Source: Sulfurospirillum diekertiae
GTDB taxonomy: Bacteria > Campylobacterota > Campylobacteria > Campylobacterales > Sulfurospirillaceae
Assembly (NCBI RefSeq): GCF_002309535.1
Contig: NZ_CP023275.1
Location: 1,674,001-1,738,000, forward strand
Direction: 5' to 3'
DNA length: 64,000 nucleotides
Position numbers and translations under genes: made by a program. Within the stretch, counting starts at the first letter, position 1. Every line of letters starts with the position of its first letter. The notes below the pieces were generated by a model, which was given only the letters and a program-made list of their open reading frames with translations, was not told the origin of the DNA and ran no database searches. Positions 1 through 8,931 of this stretch are shown here, piece after piece.

Positions 1-2061
1 TGTAAACTCTAAATTTTGTAAGTGTTGTGCATCAAATGAAGCATTTAATTCATCTTGAAGAATGGACACAAGGTGTTCAATGTTATATTCTGTTTCTGCA
101 ATTCCTTCGTAAATCTCAGCTTTATAAAGTAAATTTGTCACAAAATCCACGCGAATCTCTTTAATGCGTGTTTCAATATCAAAGTTAGGGTTTAAAAGAT
201 CATTTCTAAAGTTATAAATTGCTTTACGTTGTTTGTTTGCAACATCATCATATTCCAAAAGGTGTTTACGAGATTCAAAGTGAAGTGCTTCGACTTTTTT
301 CTGTGCATTTTCAACGGCACGCGTCACCATTTTGGATTCAATATGTTCACCCTCTTCAATCCCTAGGCGCTCCATAATTGCTTTAATACGATCACTTCCA
401 AAAATTCGCAAAAGGTTATCTTCCAAACTTAAATAAAAACGGCTTTTACCATTATCGCCTTGACGACCTGAACGTCCACGAAGCTGGTTATCGATACGTC
501 TACTTTCATGACGCTCTGTACCGATGATATAAAGACCTCCAAGGGCTTTAATTTCATCCTCAAGCTTAATATCAACACCTCGTCCAGCCATATTGGTTGC
601 AATCGTTACAGCGCCTTTGACACCTGCATCTTTAATAATTTGAGCTTCTTTTTCATGGTTTTTAGCATTCAAAACAGAGTGTGGTACTTTCTCTTTTTTC
701 AACAGTGAATGGAGTAACTCACTTTTTTCAATGGATGCAGTACCTACAAGAACAGGTTGCCCTTTTTCATGGCATAGTTTGATATCTTTAATAACGGCTT
801 CAAACTTTTCACGTTCCGTTTTATAGATAAGATCATTCATATCTTCTCTGCGCATTGGGACATTTGTAGGAATTGAGATTACATCAAGATTATAAATCTG
901 CGCAAACTCGGTTGCTTCTGTTTGTGCAGTTCCCGTCATACCTGCGAGTTTATTGTAAAGTCTAAAATAATTTTGGAAGGTGATGTCTGCGAGTGTTTGA
1001 GACTCTTCTTTAATCATCACGCCTTCTTTTGCTTCTAACGCTTGGTGCAATCCTTCACTAAAACGTCTTCCTTCGCTTAAACGCCCCGTAAACTCATCGA
1101 CAATAATAATTTCCCCATCACGTACCACATAATCAACATCAGCAACGAACAGATACCGTGCTTTAAGGGCTTGATCAAGATGATGCGATAGAACAGCATT
1201 GTCAAGGCTATAAAGGTTATCGACACCAAAAAGTTTTTCAGCATTACTGATGCCATCTTCAGTCATCAAAACAGTTCTATTTTTTTCATCAACCGTAAAA
1301 TCTGCTTCTTTCGTAAGCTTTTGGGCAACACCATCTGCAATTTTATAGCCATCTAATGTACGATTGGCTGGACCAGAAATAATTAAAGGTGTTCTTGCTT
1401 CATCAATAAGAATTGAGTCCACTTCATCCACAATAACAAAATTATGGACACGTTGAACTTTTTCATCCACTGCATAACGCATATTGTCACGTAAATAATC
1501 AAATCCAAACTCGTTGTTCGTTCCATACGTAATATCTGCATCATATTGTGCTTTACGTTTAGCATCATTGTCCAAATCATTGGTGACAATACCAACAGTT
1601 AAACCTAAGAAGTTATAGATACGGGACATATCAGCAGCATCTCTTTTTGCAAGGTAATCATTAACCGTTACAACATGAACACCTTCGCCAGACATTGCAT
1701 TTAAAACAACAGGAAGCGTTGCCACAAGCGTTTTACCCTCACCTGTTTTCATCTCTGCGATATTTCCACCATGAAGCACTAAGCCACCTACCATTTGTAC
1801 ATCAAAATGACGCATACCCGTTGTTCGTTTACTGGCTTCTCTCGTAATAGCAAAGACATCATTTAAAATAGTCTCAAGTGTTTTTGTTCCTGATCGAACG
1901 TCTGCTTTAAAAGCATTAAAGGCATCTTTTAAGGCTTCATCGCTTAATTTTTCATACACTGGCTCTAAGGCATTAATCTTTTGAACGCGTGCTTGAAGCT
2001 CTTTAACAACACGATCGTTTTTAGTGCCAAAAATTTTACGAACAATATTACTCAATAGCAT
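1..2061 (-). CDS. secA: SecA preprotein translocase ATPase (3' end cut by window edge)
   Basis: SecA is the cytoplasmic motor that drives unfolded preproteins through SecYEG. The reading frame is open from the ATG at 2061 to the first base of the window, so 687 residues are visible and the C-terminal part lies outside. Visible motifs are the DEAD-type Walker A MKTGEGKT near residue 105, Walker B VDEVDS near residue 210, and the helicase motif VI region [19 protein letters not shown], all in the usual order with the preprotein cross-linking region between. The start is supported by a GAGGTGG ribosome binding site just upstream. Its neighbour lolA is divergent, so secA begins its own transcription unit in the 2062-2186 gap. 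The truncation is an artefact of the window, not gene decay. Identification is very secure. Confidence 0.98.
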   Translation of the reverse strand, partial: MLLSNIVRKIFGTKNDRVVKELQARVQKINALEPVYEKLSDEALKDAFNAFKADVRSGTKTLETILNDVFAITREASKRTTGMRHFDVQMVGGLVLHGGNIAEMKTGEGKTLVATLPVVLNAMSGEGVHVVTVNDYLAKRDAADMSRIYNFLGLTVGIVTNDLDNDAKRKAQYDADITYGTNNEFGFDYLRDNMRYAVDEKVQRVHNFVIVDEVDSILIDEARTPLIISGPANRTLDGYKIADGVAQKLTKEADFTVDEKNRTVLMTEDGISNAEKLFGVDNLYSLDNAVLSHHLDQALKARYLFVADVDYVVRDGEIIIVDEFTGRLSEGRRFSEGLHQALEAKEGVMIKEESQTLADITFQNYFRLYNKLAGMTGTAQTEATEFAQIYNLDVISIPTNVPMRREDMNDLIYKTEREKFEAVIKDIKLCHEKGQPVLVGTASIEKSELLHSLLKKEKVPHSVLNAKNHEKEAQIIKDAGVKGAVTIATNMAGRGVDIKLEDEIKALGGLYIIGTERHESRRIDNQLRGRSGRQGDNGKSRFYLSLEDNLLRIFGSDRIKAIMERLGIEEGEHIESKMVTRAVENAQKKVEALHFESRKHLLEYDDVANKQRKAIYNFRNDLLNPNFDIETRIKEIRVDFVTNLLYKAEIYEGIAETEYNIEHLVSILQDELNASFDAQHLQNLEFT

Positions 2062-2186
2062 CTGATTCCACCTCTATTTTCATTACTTTTATACTATTAA
2101 CTTTTCTTAAAACTTGGGATTTTATCATACTTTTACTATCTATTTGATAAAACTCCATATCTTATTATCTTTATGAGGAGTAATTT

Positions 2187-2702
2187 ATGCGATTTTTTTG
2201 GATGTTTCTCTGTTTGACAACACTCCTTTTTGCCAAAATTGATCACTTTAAAACCATTCAAAGTGATTTCACACAAAAAGTGACTAATGATCAAAATAAA
2301 ACAATAACCTATGAGGGGATGTTTTACGCCACAAACGATAAAAAGGCACTTTGGATTTACGAAAAACCTGTGGCTAAAAAAATTTACTTCAACAATACAC
2401 ATGTTTTGATTATTGAGCCAGAATTAGAGCAAGCAATTATTACGACACTTGACAATACTCCCAATATTGCACAATTACTACAAGATGCCAAGGAGATCGC
2501 TCCCAATAAATATGTAACAAAATTTATGGACACAACGTATACGATTTTTGCACATAAAGAGAGTATTGACAAGGTTGTCTATCGTGATAAGTTAGATAAT
2601 GCTGTTGAAATTAGTTTTTCAAACCAAACAACAAATCTTTTTTTAGATGAAGAGCTGTTCCGTGCCGAAATTCCTAGAGGATATGATGTCGTACGCGAAT
2701 AA
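2187..2702 (+). CDS. lolA: Outer-membrane lipoprotein carrier protein LolA
   Basis: LolA is the periplasmic shuttle that takes lipoproteins from LolCDE to the outer membrane. The 171-residue product has a short signal peptide (about residues 1-16, ending LLFA) and then the LolA pattern: FKTIQSDFTQKV near the start, a Y-E-G strand, and ALWIYEKP, where the family normally has RWxYxxP. The length is a little below the 180-200 residues usual in proteobacteria, as is common in Campylobacterota. The start is supported by GAGGAG 8 bases upstream. It is divergent from secA and convergent with the GGDEF/EAL gene, with which it shares the palindrome downstream. Confidence 0.88.
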   Translation: MRFFWMFLCLTTLLFAKIDHFKTIQSDFTQKVTNDQNKTITYEGMFYATNDKKALWIYEKPVAKKIYFNNTHVLIIEPELEQAIITTLDNTPNIAQLLQDAKEIAPNKYVTKFMDTTYTIFAHKESIDKVVYRDKLDNAVEISFSNQTTNLFLDEELFRAEIPRGYDVVRE

Positions 2703-2718
2703 TTTTTTTAAAAATAAA

Positions 2719-2752
2719 CGATTTAAATCTTTACATGTAAAGATTTAAATCG
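2719..2752. terminator. 34-nt perfect palindrome, bidirectional terminator candidate
   Basis: The 34 bases are a perfect palindrome centred between 2735 and 2736, with TTTACATGTAAA in the middle. It lies between the convergent lolA and GGDEF/EAL genes, and the stop codon of the latter (2745-2747) is inside it. A-rich and T-rich tracts flank it. A fully complementary palindrome could form a cruciform or a bidirectional terminator hairpin. Confidence 0.6.
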
Positions 2753-5318
2753 CATCAGAAGCTGCTGGTTTCCCAAAGAAATAGCCTTGAAAGAAGTGAC
2801 ATCCCATCTCTTTGAGCCGTTCAAACTGTTCTTTGGTTTCAACACCCTCCGCAATAACTTCCATATTGAAACTTTTACCAATAGAGATAATGGTCTCGAC
2901 AATCAAAGCATCACTTCTATTGAGGATAAAATCTCGTACAAAAGATTGATCAATTTTTAGTTCATCAACATTTAAATGCTTCAAATACTGCAAACTAGAA
3001 TACCCTGTCCCAAAATCGTCAACGGACAGAGAAACTCCTAACATTTTTAACTCACGAATCTTTGCCAATGCTTTAGCACTATCTCGAATCAAAAGACTTT
3101 CTGTCAATTCTAAACGAATTAATGACGGATTGATCTGAATTAATGCTAGTGTATTATGAACAATTTCTACAAAATCTTCACGCTCAAACTGTTTTGTGCT
3201 TACATTAATCGAAACACGCCATGTCGATTTTTTGACATCGTTTTGCCAATATTTTACTTGCGCCATAGCCTCTTTTAAAACCCAATCACCTAAAGGAATA
3301 ATCAAGCCAGATTCTTCACATAAAGGAATAAACTGCATAGGAGAAATCAACTCACCATTGACTGTCTTGAGACGTATCAGAGCTTCAACACCTGTTATAT
3401 TTGCATGAATATCAACTTGTGGTTGGTAAAATAAAACAAATTGTTCAGAATCAATTGCATCTCGAAGGTGTTGCAACATCGAAGATTTTTCTTCCATTAT
3501 TTTTTGAATACGTGGATCAAAAAAACGAATGGTGTTACGACCATCCGTCTTTGCAGTATACATTGCGCTATCAGCATGACTTAATAATGTCGCGGCGTCC
3601 TCATCTCCATCAAAAAGACTAATGCCAATGCTTACGGTAATGTAACAAAGATAGGCATCAATCAAAAAAGGCTCTTTCGTTGCAAGTAGAATTTGCATTG
3701 CAGTATGTTCAGCTATTTTGGCAGCTTCTTCGATACTATTTGCAAGATTTGGCAATAAAAGAGCAAATTCATCACCCCCAAATCTAGCAACAATATCATG
3801 CTCTTTGGTAAAGTTTTCAAGGCGGCGTGCCATCATTATCAACAATTTATCTCCGGCAGTATGCCCTTTGAGATCATTAATAGATTTAAAATTATCCAGA
3901 TCCATAAAAAGTAATGCACCATAAGTTTGTTTATGCTTGTTGGTACTAATACAAAGTTTAATCTGTTCTGTTAGTAGGATTTTATTGGCAAGATTCGTTA
4001 AAGAATCATAATATGAAAGTTTTAAGATATTCTCTTTTTGCAAAAATGAATTAATTGCAAAACCGATATCTCCCGCTAACTCTTCAATCATAGCACGTTC
4101 TTCAATACTAAAACCTTCTGGCATCGTTGTACAAATACTCATAACACCTAACGATTTTTGTGCAAATTTGTCACTTTGAAGTACTGTAATATAAGCTTCA
4201 CTTACGTTATAGCGTACTATTGTTAGTTGACAACTATGAGGTAAATTTTCACTCGTAGGAGTAAGAATACGAAATCCTCCTTGTGCAAAAATTTCTTTTT
4301 CGATTGGATTGATATCGTGTTCTTCATCAAAACCAAAAGACTCTTTTACATGTAAAGCTCCATTTTCATAGAGTGAAATCTTGACATGGGCAAAAGATTT
4401 ATTTGCAAAAAGACATTTCGCTGTTTCAGATAACAACTCTTCTAATGTTTGAGTCGTAATTAAAATTTGATTACTATCAGCAACCGTACGAAGAACTGCG
4501 TAAAGGTGTTTTTGTTGAGCATACGATTTTTCAAGCTCAATACTTTTTTGAGTAAGCATTTTAGTTCGCTGCAACACTAATGTTTCAAGTTCTTTTTTCT
4601 GTTCAACATCACGCTTAGTCAACTCTTTAATTGCCATATACATTAAAACCAATAAACCAATCACCACCATTGAGCTAAATATGGTTTCTTTCCAAAAAAG
4701 CCCTATGACATCATCAAATAAAGTCTTTTTAGGAATTTTAATGCTGGTTAAACCTCGTACTTCACCTAATTTATAGCCATATGCATTATTATAACGTTTA
4801 GCAATATAAGGTAAAACTTCATTTTTTTCTCCATGGCAAACTAAACAATATGCCTGTATACGCAAAGGAGAAGCAAAAAAGAAAAACTCTTTTCCCCCTT
4901 TGTTAACCAGTTCAATTGTTTCATTTTGATCAGGGTTTTGGTTAAAGTACGTAATTGCCTTCATTTCGAGATCATCGGCTTGATTAACGGGATTGCGTGG
5001 ACGATCAGAAACATTGTGAATCGTAATTCCTTGCATAGAACGCTTCAAAAACTCATCACTGATATGGGTTGAAGCATGAGCGGGAAGGAAACCTATTGTA
5101 GAGTCATTGAGATCAATGCCACTCTCTAAAAATTGCTGATGATAGACTAGACGCATTGCCATAAAGTAGTCTTGAAGTGTCTTGGCTTTAGAATAGGCAC
5201 GAATTTTTGCTAGATCTTCGGCTTGCTGATATAAATAAGTGATGACAAAGGCATTGGCACATAAAACTAAAAAAGCCACTATCCAAAAAAGGCGTTTAGT
5301 TAAATTAAGTTGTCTCAC
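2745..5318 (-). CDS. Membrane c-di-GMP protein: heme-type periplasmic sensor, GAF, GGDEF, EAL
   Basis: An 857-residue inner-membrane signalling protein. A first membrane segment (about residues 10-30) is followed by a periplasmic DUF3365/Tll0287-like domain with a c-type heme motif CLVCH at 158-162. A second membrane segment lies near residue 215, then a short coiled coil and a GAF-like domain (about 265-430). The GGDEF domain carries an intact FGGDEF near 514, so diguanylate cyclase activity is plausible. The EAL domain has VEALIRL near 644 and a DDFGTGYSSL motif, consistent with phosphodiesterase activity. Which activity dominates cannot be read from sequence. The heme site suggests redox or gas sensing. 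It lies downstream of nhaA on the same strand, 67 bases away, and may be co-transcribed. The start is preceded by GGAGCC. A second CXXCH sensor of this kind is the chemoreceptor at 60894. Confidence 0.9.
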   Translation of the reverse strand: MRQLNLTKRLFWIVAFLVLCANAFVITYLYQQAEDLAKIRAYSKAKTLQDYFMAMRLVYHQQFLESGIDLNDSTIGFLPAHASTHISDEFLKRSMQGITIHNVSDRPRNPVNQADDLEMKAITYFNQNPDQNETIELVNKGGKEFFFFASPLRIQAYCLVCHGEKNEVLPYIAKRYNNAYGYKLGEVRGLTSIKIPKKTLFDDVIGLFWKETIFSSMVVIGLLVLMYMAIKELTKRDVEQKKELETLVLQRTKMLTQKSIELEKSYAQQKHLYAVLRTVADSNQILITTQTLEELLSETAKCLFANKSFAHVKISLYENGALHVKESFGFDEEHDINPIEKEIFAQGGFRILTPTSENLPHSCQLTIVRYNVSEAYITVLQSDKFAQKSLGVMSICTTMPEGFSIEERAMIEELAGDIGFAINSFLQKENILKLSYYDSLTNLANKILLTEQIKLCISTNKHKQTYGALLFMDLDNFKSINDLKGHTAGDKLLIMMARRLENFTKEHDIVARFGGDEFALLLPNLANSIEEAAKIAEHTAMQILLATKEPFLIDAYLCYITVSIGISLFDGDEDAATLLSHADSAMYTAKTDGRNTIRFFDPRIQKIMEEKSSMLQHLRDAIDSEQFVLFYQPQVDIHANITGVEALIRLKTVNGELISPMQFIPLCEESGLIIPLGDWVLKEAMAQVKYWQNDVKKSTWRVSINVSTKQFEREDFVEIVHNTLALIQINPSLIRLELTESLLIRDSAKALAKIRELKMLGVSLSVDDFGTGYSSLQYLKHLNVDELKIDQSFVRDFILNRSDALIVETIISIGKSFNMEVIAEGVETKEQFERLKEMGCHFFQGYFFGKPAASDAI

Positions 5319-5385
5319 TTAGCGGCTCCTTTTTTAATGTTCAGAGTCAGTCAAAGATTGTAATCAATTATAACTTAGATTGGTG

Positions 5386-6558
5386 TTATAAAGATTTGGG
5401 AATACTTTTTAAAAATAAATATCCAATGAGCCCAGAGAGAAAAGAGCCCAACAAAATCGCTAATTTATCCGAATAATGAAACAAATCCGTATCATTATAG
5501 GCTAACGTATTGACAAAAAGGCTCATGGTAAAACCAATACCTGTAAGAATTGCAACACCATAAAGCTGTTTATAACTACTTCCACTTGGTAAAGATGCTA
5601 ATCCACATTTAATGGCTAAAACACTCAAACCAAAAACACCTAACTGCTTACCTAAAAAAAGACCAAGCATAATACCTAAGGAAACATCTGAAAAAAGTGC
5701 ATTCAGAGACACATCTTTAAGATCAACCCCAGCGTTCACAAAAGCAAACAGTGGAAGAATAATAAAAGCGACCCAAGAGTGAAGACTATGTTCCATCTCC
5801 TTGAGCATTGAAAAGCGTTTACCCTCTTTAGTCTGAGAATAAAGAGGAATACAAAAAGCAAGTAAAACACCTGCAATGGTTGCATGAACACCTGATTTTA
5901 ATACACTCACCCACAAAACAACCCCAATTAAAATATATGCGGCTTTTTTGACAACGCGTAGGTAATTCATCATAGCTAATATAATAATAGCACATAAAGC
6001 TACAATAATGGATACTAATGATAAATTGCTGGTATAAAATAATGCAATGATAACAATGGCTCCAAGATCATCAATAATAGCCAAAGCCATTAAAAAAATC
6101 TTTAGTGATGAGGGAATACGAGAGCCCAAAAGTGAAAGAATCCCTAAGGCAAAAGCAATATCAGTCGCTGTAGGAATTGCCCAACCTTTCATAGAAAAAG
6201 AATCTGTATGATTAAAAAAAGTAAAAATAAGGGCAGGCATGACCATACCGCCAAAAGCGGCAATAGCTGGTAATGCTATTTGACTCTTGGAAGAAAGCTC
6301 ACCTTCAAGAACTTCTCGCTTAATTTCAAGCCCAACAAGAAAAAAGAAAATAGCCATCAATCCATCATTGACCCATAGTAATAATGGTTTAGCAAGACCC
6401 AAAGAACCTATGCTAATTTGAACAGGCGTATGAAGAAAATGCGTATAAAAATCTGTTAAAAAGCTATTTTGACACAAAAGAGCAAGAAGTGTTACGATGA
6501 TTAAAATAACTCCCAAAGAAGACTCTTTTTTAATGAACTCTTCTATCGTTGTAAACAT
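5386..6558 (-). CDS. nhaA: Na+/H+ antiporter NhaA
   Basis: NhaA expels sodium in exchange for protons in the inner membrane and supports pH and salt homeostasis. The 390-residue product is the normal family length, with about 12 hydrophobic segments. The family signatures are present: FFFLVGLEIKRE near the N-terminus and ATDIAFALG followed by ALAIIDDLGAIV, the latter holding the two essential neighbouring aspartates in the discontinuous helix. The start follows AAGGGG. Just upstream, at 6575-6590, is a small inverted repeat (TAGTAT, 4-base loop, ATACTA), which may be an operator or chance in AT-rich DNA. Confidence 0.96.
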   Translation of the reverse strand: MFTTIEEFIKKESSLGVILIIVTLLALLCQNSFLTDFYTHFLHTPVQISIGSLGLAKPLLLWVNDGLMAIFFFLVGLEIKREVLEGELSSKSQIALPAIAAFGGMVMPALIFTFFNHTDSFSMKGWAIPTATDIAFALGILSLLGSRIPSSLKIFLMALAIIDDLGAIVIIALFYTSNLSLVSIIVALCAIIILAMMNYLRVVKKAAYILIGVVLWVSVLKSGVHATIAGVLLAFCIPLYSQTKEGKRFSMLKEMEHSLHSWVAFIILPLFAFVNAGVDLKDVSLNALFSDVSLGIMLGLFLGKQLGVFGLSVLAIKCGLASLPSGSSYKQLYGVAILTGIGFTMSLFVNTLAYNDTDLFHYSDKLAILLGSFLSGLIGYLFLKSIPKSL

Positions 6559-6622
6559 AAAATCCCCTTTCTGATAGTATTTTTATACTAACATATTGAG
6601 GTAAATAGTTTATAAATACTGC

Positions 6623-7960
6623 TTATTTACCAAGGCAAAAACTGCTAAACATCTTCTCCAAAATCTCATCACGTTCAAAGGCAGTTGTGATCGATGATAT
6701 ACTATGAATGGCTTCATTGATATGAAAAGCAAAGAGCTCAAGCTCCCCTTCTCCAAGCAATTTGTAAGAGTTTAGAACATTTTCATAGGCTTTTTTAACA
6801 GCTTCAATTTGGCGTGCAGATGTAAGCATAATACTGTCATCGATTGTTGTTTGATCTAAAAGTATTTCGAGTTTTTGAGTAAGCTCATAACTGTCATTTT
6901 GACATGAAAGTGCTATAAAATTTGATCCTAAATGTTGAGTATCAAATTGGTTTGGCAAATCAATTTTATTGAGGACCGTTAAAATTTGTTTTGACTCTGC
7001 ATAGTTTTGAAGTAATGTTAATATCTCTTTATCTTCGTTATCACAGGGCATACTATTATCAAACAGAGCAATGACAATCTCGGATTCTTCAATCGCTGCG
7101 ATGGAACGTTCAATGCCTATTTTTTCAATCACGTCATGGGCTTGTCTGATGCCTGCAGTATCTACAATACGTACTAAATGTGTACCAATGCGCAGTTCTT
7201 CTTCAATCGTATCACGTGTTGTCCCGGCGATATCACTAATAATGGCACGATCATAACTAAGAAGGGTATTCAGCAGTGAGCTTTTGCCTACATTAGGTTT
7301 GCCTACAATGGCGATCTTAAAGCCTTGTATCAATCCTTGTCGGCGCTTACTACTCTCATAAGTTTTCAAAAGCTCTTTAGCGAGTATATCTAACTTTGCT
7401 CTGATATTTTCGATCATATTCAGAGGTAAATCTTCTTCGGCATAGTCAATATTTACTTCAACAAATGCAAGAATTTCAATCAATAACTCTCTTACATGTA
7501 AAACAAAATCTCGAAGTTCACCTTTGAGTTGGCGGGTAAGCATTTTAGCAGCATCCACACTTTTCGTTTCGATCAATGCCGCAATGGCTTCTGCTTCAGA
7601 AAGATCAATTCTGCCATTTAAAAAAGCGCGTTTCGAAAATTCGCCTGGATTGGCCAATCGTGCGCCATGATAAATGAGCGCTTCTAAAACAATCCCTGCA
7701 ACAATACTGCCTCCATGGCATTGAAATTCAACTACATCTTCAGCAGTAAAGCTGTGAGGTGCTTTAAAATAGATCACAATGGCCTGATCAATCGCATCGT
7801 CGTGTGCATCGTATAAAAATGTGAGTGTGGCAAGACGTAGATCAAAGGTTCTTTTGTGAGAAAGTTTTTGAGCCAAAGCAAGGGCATCGGGACCACTGAC
7901 ACGAACAATCGCGATGGAACCAACCCCTGCACTTGTGGCAATAGCAGCAATAGTATCTAT
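6623..7960 (-). CDS. mnmE: tRNA modification GTPase MnmE, non-AUG (ATA) start
   Basis: With MnmG, MnmE makes the cmnm5U34 modification of the tRNA wobble base. The GTPase P-loop GKPNVGKSS lies near residue 222, followed by DIAGTTRDT and the DTAG motif, and the protein ends in the conserved FCLGK whose Cys is catalytic. The conserved N-terminus DTIAAIATSAGVGSIAIVR is encoded only upstream of the first possible TTG at 7876. In that frame stops (TAA TAG) precede it and no ATG, GTG or TTG is available. The best start is ATA at 7960, which overlaps the jag stop by four bases (ATAG) and has AGGA about 7 bases upstream. This gives 445 residues, the usual length. ATT at 7951 is an alternative. It is the last gene of the rpmH-rnpA-yidD-yidC-jag operon. 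Confidence 0.88.
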   Translation of the reverse strand: MDTIAAIATSAGVGSIAIVRVSGPDALALAQKLSHKRTFDLRLATLTFLYDAHDDAIDQAIVIYFKAPHSFTAEDVVEFQCHGGSIVAGIVLEALIYHGARLANPGEFSKRAFLNGRIDLSEAEAIAALIETKSVDAAKMLTRQLKGELRDFVLHVRELLIEILAFVEVNIDYAEEDLPLNMIENIRAKLDILAKELLKTYESSKRRQGLIQGFKIAIVGKPNVGKSSLLNTLLSYDRAIISDIAGTTRDTIEEELRIGTHLVRIVDTAGIRQAHDVIEKIGIERSIAAIEESEIVIALFDNSMPCDNEDKEILTLLQNYAESKQILTVLNKIDLPNQFDTQHLGSNFIALSCQNDSYELTQKLEILLDQTTIDDSIMLTSARQIEAVKKAYENVLNSYKLLGEGELELFAFHINEAIHSISSITTAFERDEILEKMFSSFCLGK

Positions 7961-8931
7961 GCGGTTTTCCTATTAAAATCATTGACTACGATAAATTTAC
8001 CACCGTCTTTGCCGGATTTAATACCGACATATTTTTCAGGAAACTGGGCGCGAAGTGCTTCAAGGGCAATTTTAATGAGAACACCATCTAAAATTTTTGT
8101 TTGGCCTTTGCCACTGTTTCGAATACGCTCAATAACTGGGGCGAGGTATTTATCAATCATTTCTTCTTGATTCTTCAAAAATTCTGCAATTTCAAGACGG
8201 ATATTTAGACCATATTTAAGATTGATCCAGTTATAGAGCAAATAAGAGAGAGCTTTATAGCGATACCCTTCTTTACCAATGAGTAATGCTGCGTCTTCAC
8301 CACTGAATTCAATCAAGATTGTATCATCACTGTATTTTGAAATAATAGGACTTTCAAGTGTAAAACAACTGTATTTGAAAAGGTTTTTAATCTGCATACG
8401 AACTTCATCAATTACATCATTAATTTCTCGTTTTTCATGATGAAAATTTTGGTCAATTGCAGTAGAAACTATCGTATGTCTTGGCTCTTTTACAGACGTT
8501 TTGGCAACTTCAATTTTAGACTCGATAATAAGAGCCGTTGTCTCTTTTAATGGAACAACAATAGCCGTTTCTGGTTCAACTTTTTTCTCCCCAGACTCAC
8601 TTCTTGGAAACTCTTTTTTGCCTTTATTACGTCTATTTTTATTACGTCTATTACGGTCTCTTCTCTCATCATTAAAAGAGGAATCGGCTTCGTTATTGTT
8701 ACTACTCTCTTCTTTACGTGGAGGAACAAATTCTTTACGATCGCGTTCTTCTCTCACCGGCTTAGTGCCTTTACGTTGCACTTCAATAATGGCACTTTTT
8801 TTAAAAAGCCCAAGAAATCCACTTGAGCCATTTTGAACAATATTAATATCTAAATCTACGACCGAACAAGACAACTCACTTGCAGCTTTAGAGTAAGCTT
8901 CTTGAAGTGTTGCTGCTTCTACTTTGATCAT
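7957..8931 (-). CDS. jag: Jag/KhpB-like RNA-binding protein (Jag-N, KH, R3H)
   Basis: A cytoplasmic RNA-binding protein encoded next to yidC in many bacteria. Of 324 residues, the first about 50 are a Jag-N domain with the typical GFLGLFKK motif. A highly charged, low-complexity linker rich in Arg, Lys, Asn and Glu (about 60-120) follows. The C-terminal half holds a KH-II domain (GEDAALLIGKEGYRYKAL, the GxxG loop being IGKEG) and an R3H-like segment, although the R-x-x-x-H core is not obvious. The start ATG overlaps the yidC stop by four bases and its own stop overlaps the proposed mnmE start, so all three are probably translationally coupled. Confidence 0.88.
   Translation of the reverse strand: MIKVEAATLQEAYSKAASELSCSVVDLDINIVQNGSSGFLGLFKKSAIIEVQRKGTKPVREERDRKEFVPPRKEESSNNNEADSSFNDERRDRNRRNKNRRNKGKKEFPRSESGEKKVEPETAIVVPLKETTALIIESKIEVAKTSVKEPRHTIVSTAIDQNFHHEKREINDVIDEVRMQIKNLFKYSCFTLESPIISKYSDDTILIEFSGEDAALLIGKEGYRYKALSYLLYNWINLKYGLNIRLEIAEFLKNQEEMIDKYLAPVIERIRNSGKGQTKILDGVLIKIALEALRAQFPEKYVGIKSGKDGGKFIVVNDFNRKTA

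Noticed and set aside
1..2061. secA as a pseudogene because it has no C-terminus
   Set aside because: The frame is open to the first base of the window; the end is simply outside.
6575..6590. Inverted repeat ahead of nhaA as an operator
   Set aside because: Six-base arms in AT-rich DNA can arise by chance; noted in the nhaA entry only.
7876..7960. TTG at 7876 as the mnmE start
   Set aside because: It would remove 28 residues that match the conserved MnmE N-terminus and has no good ribosome site.
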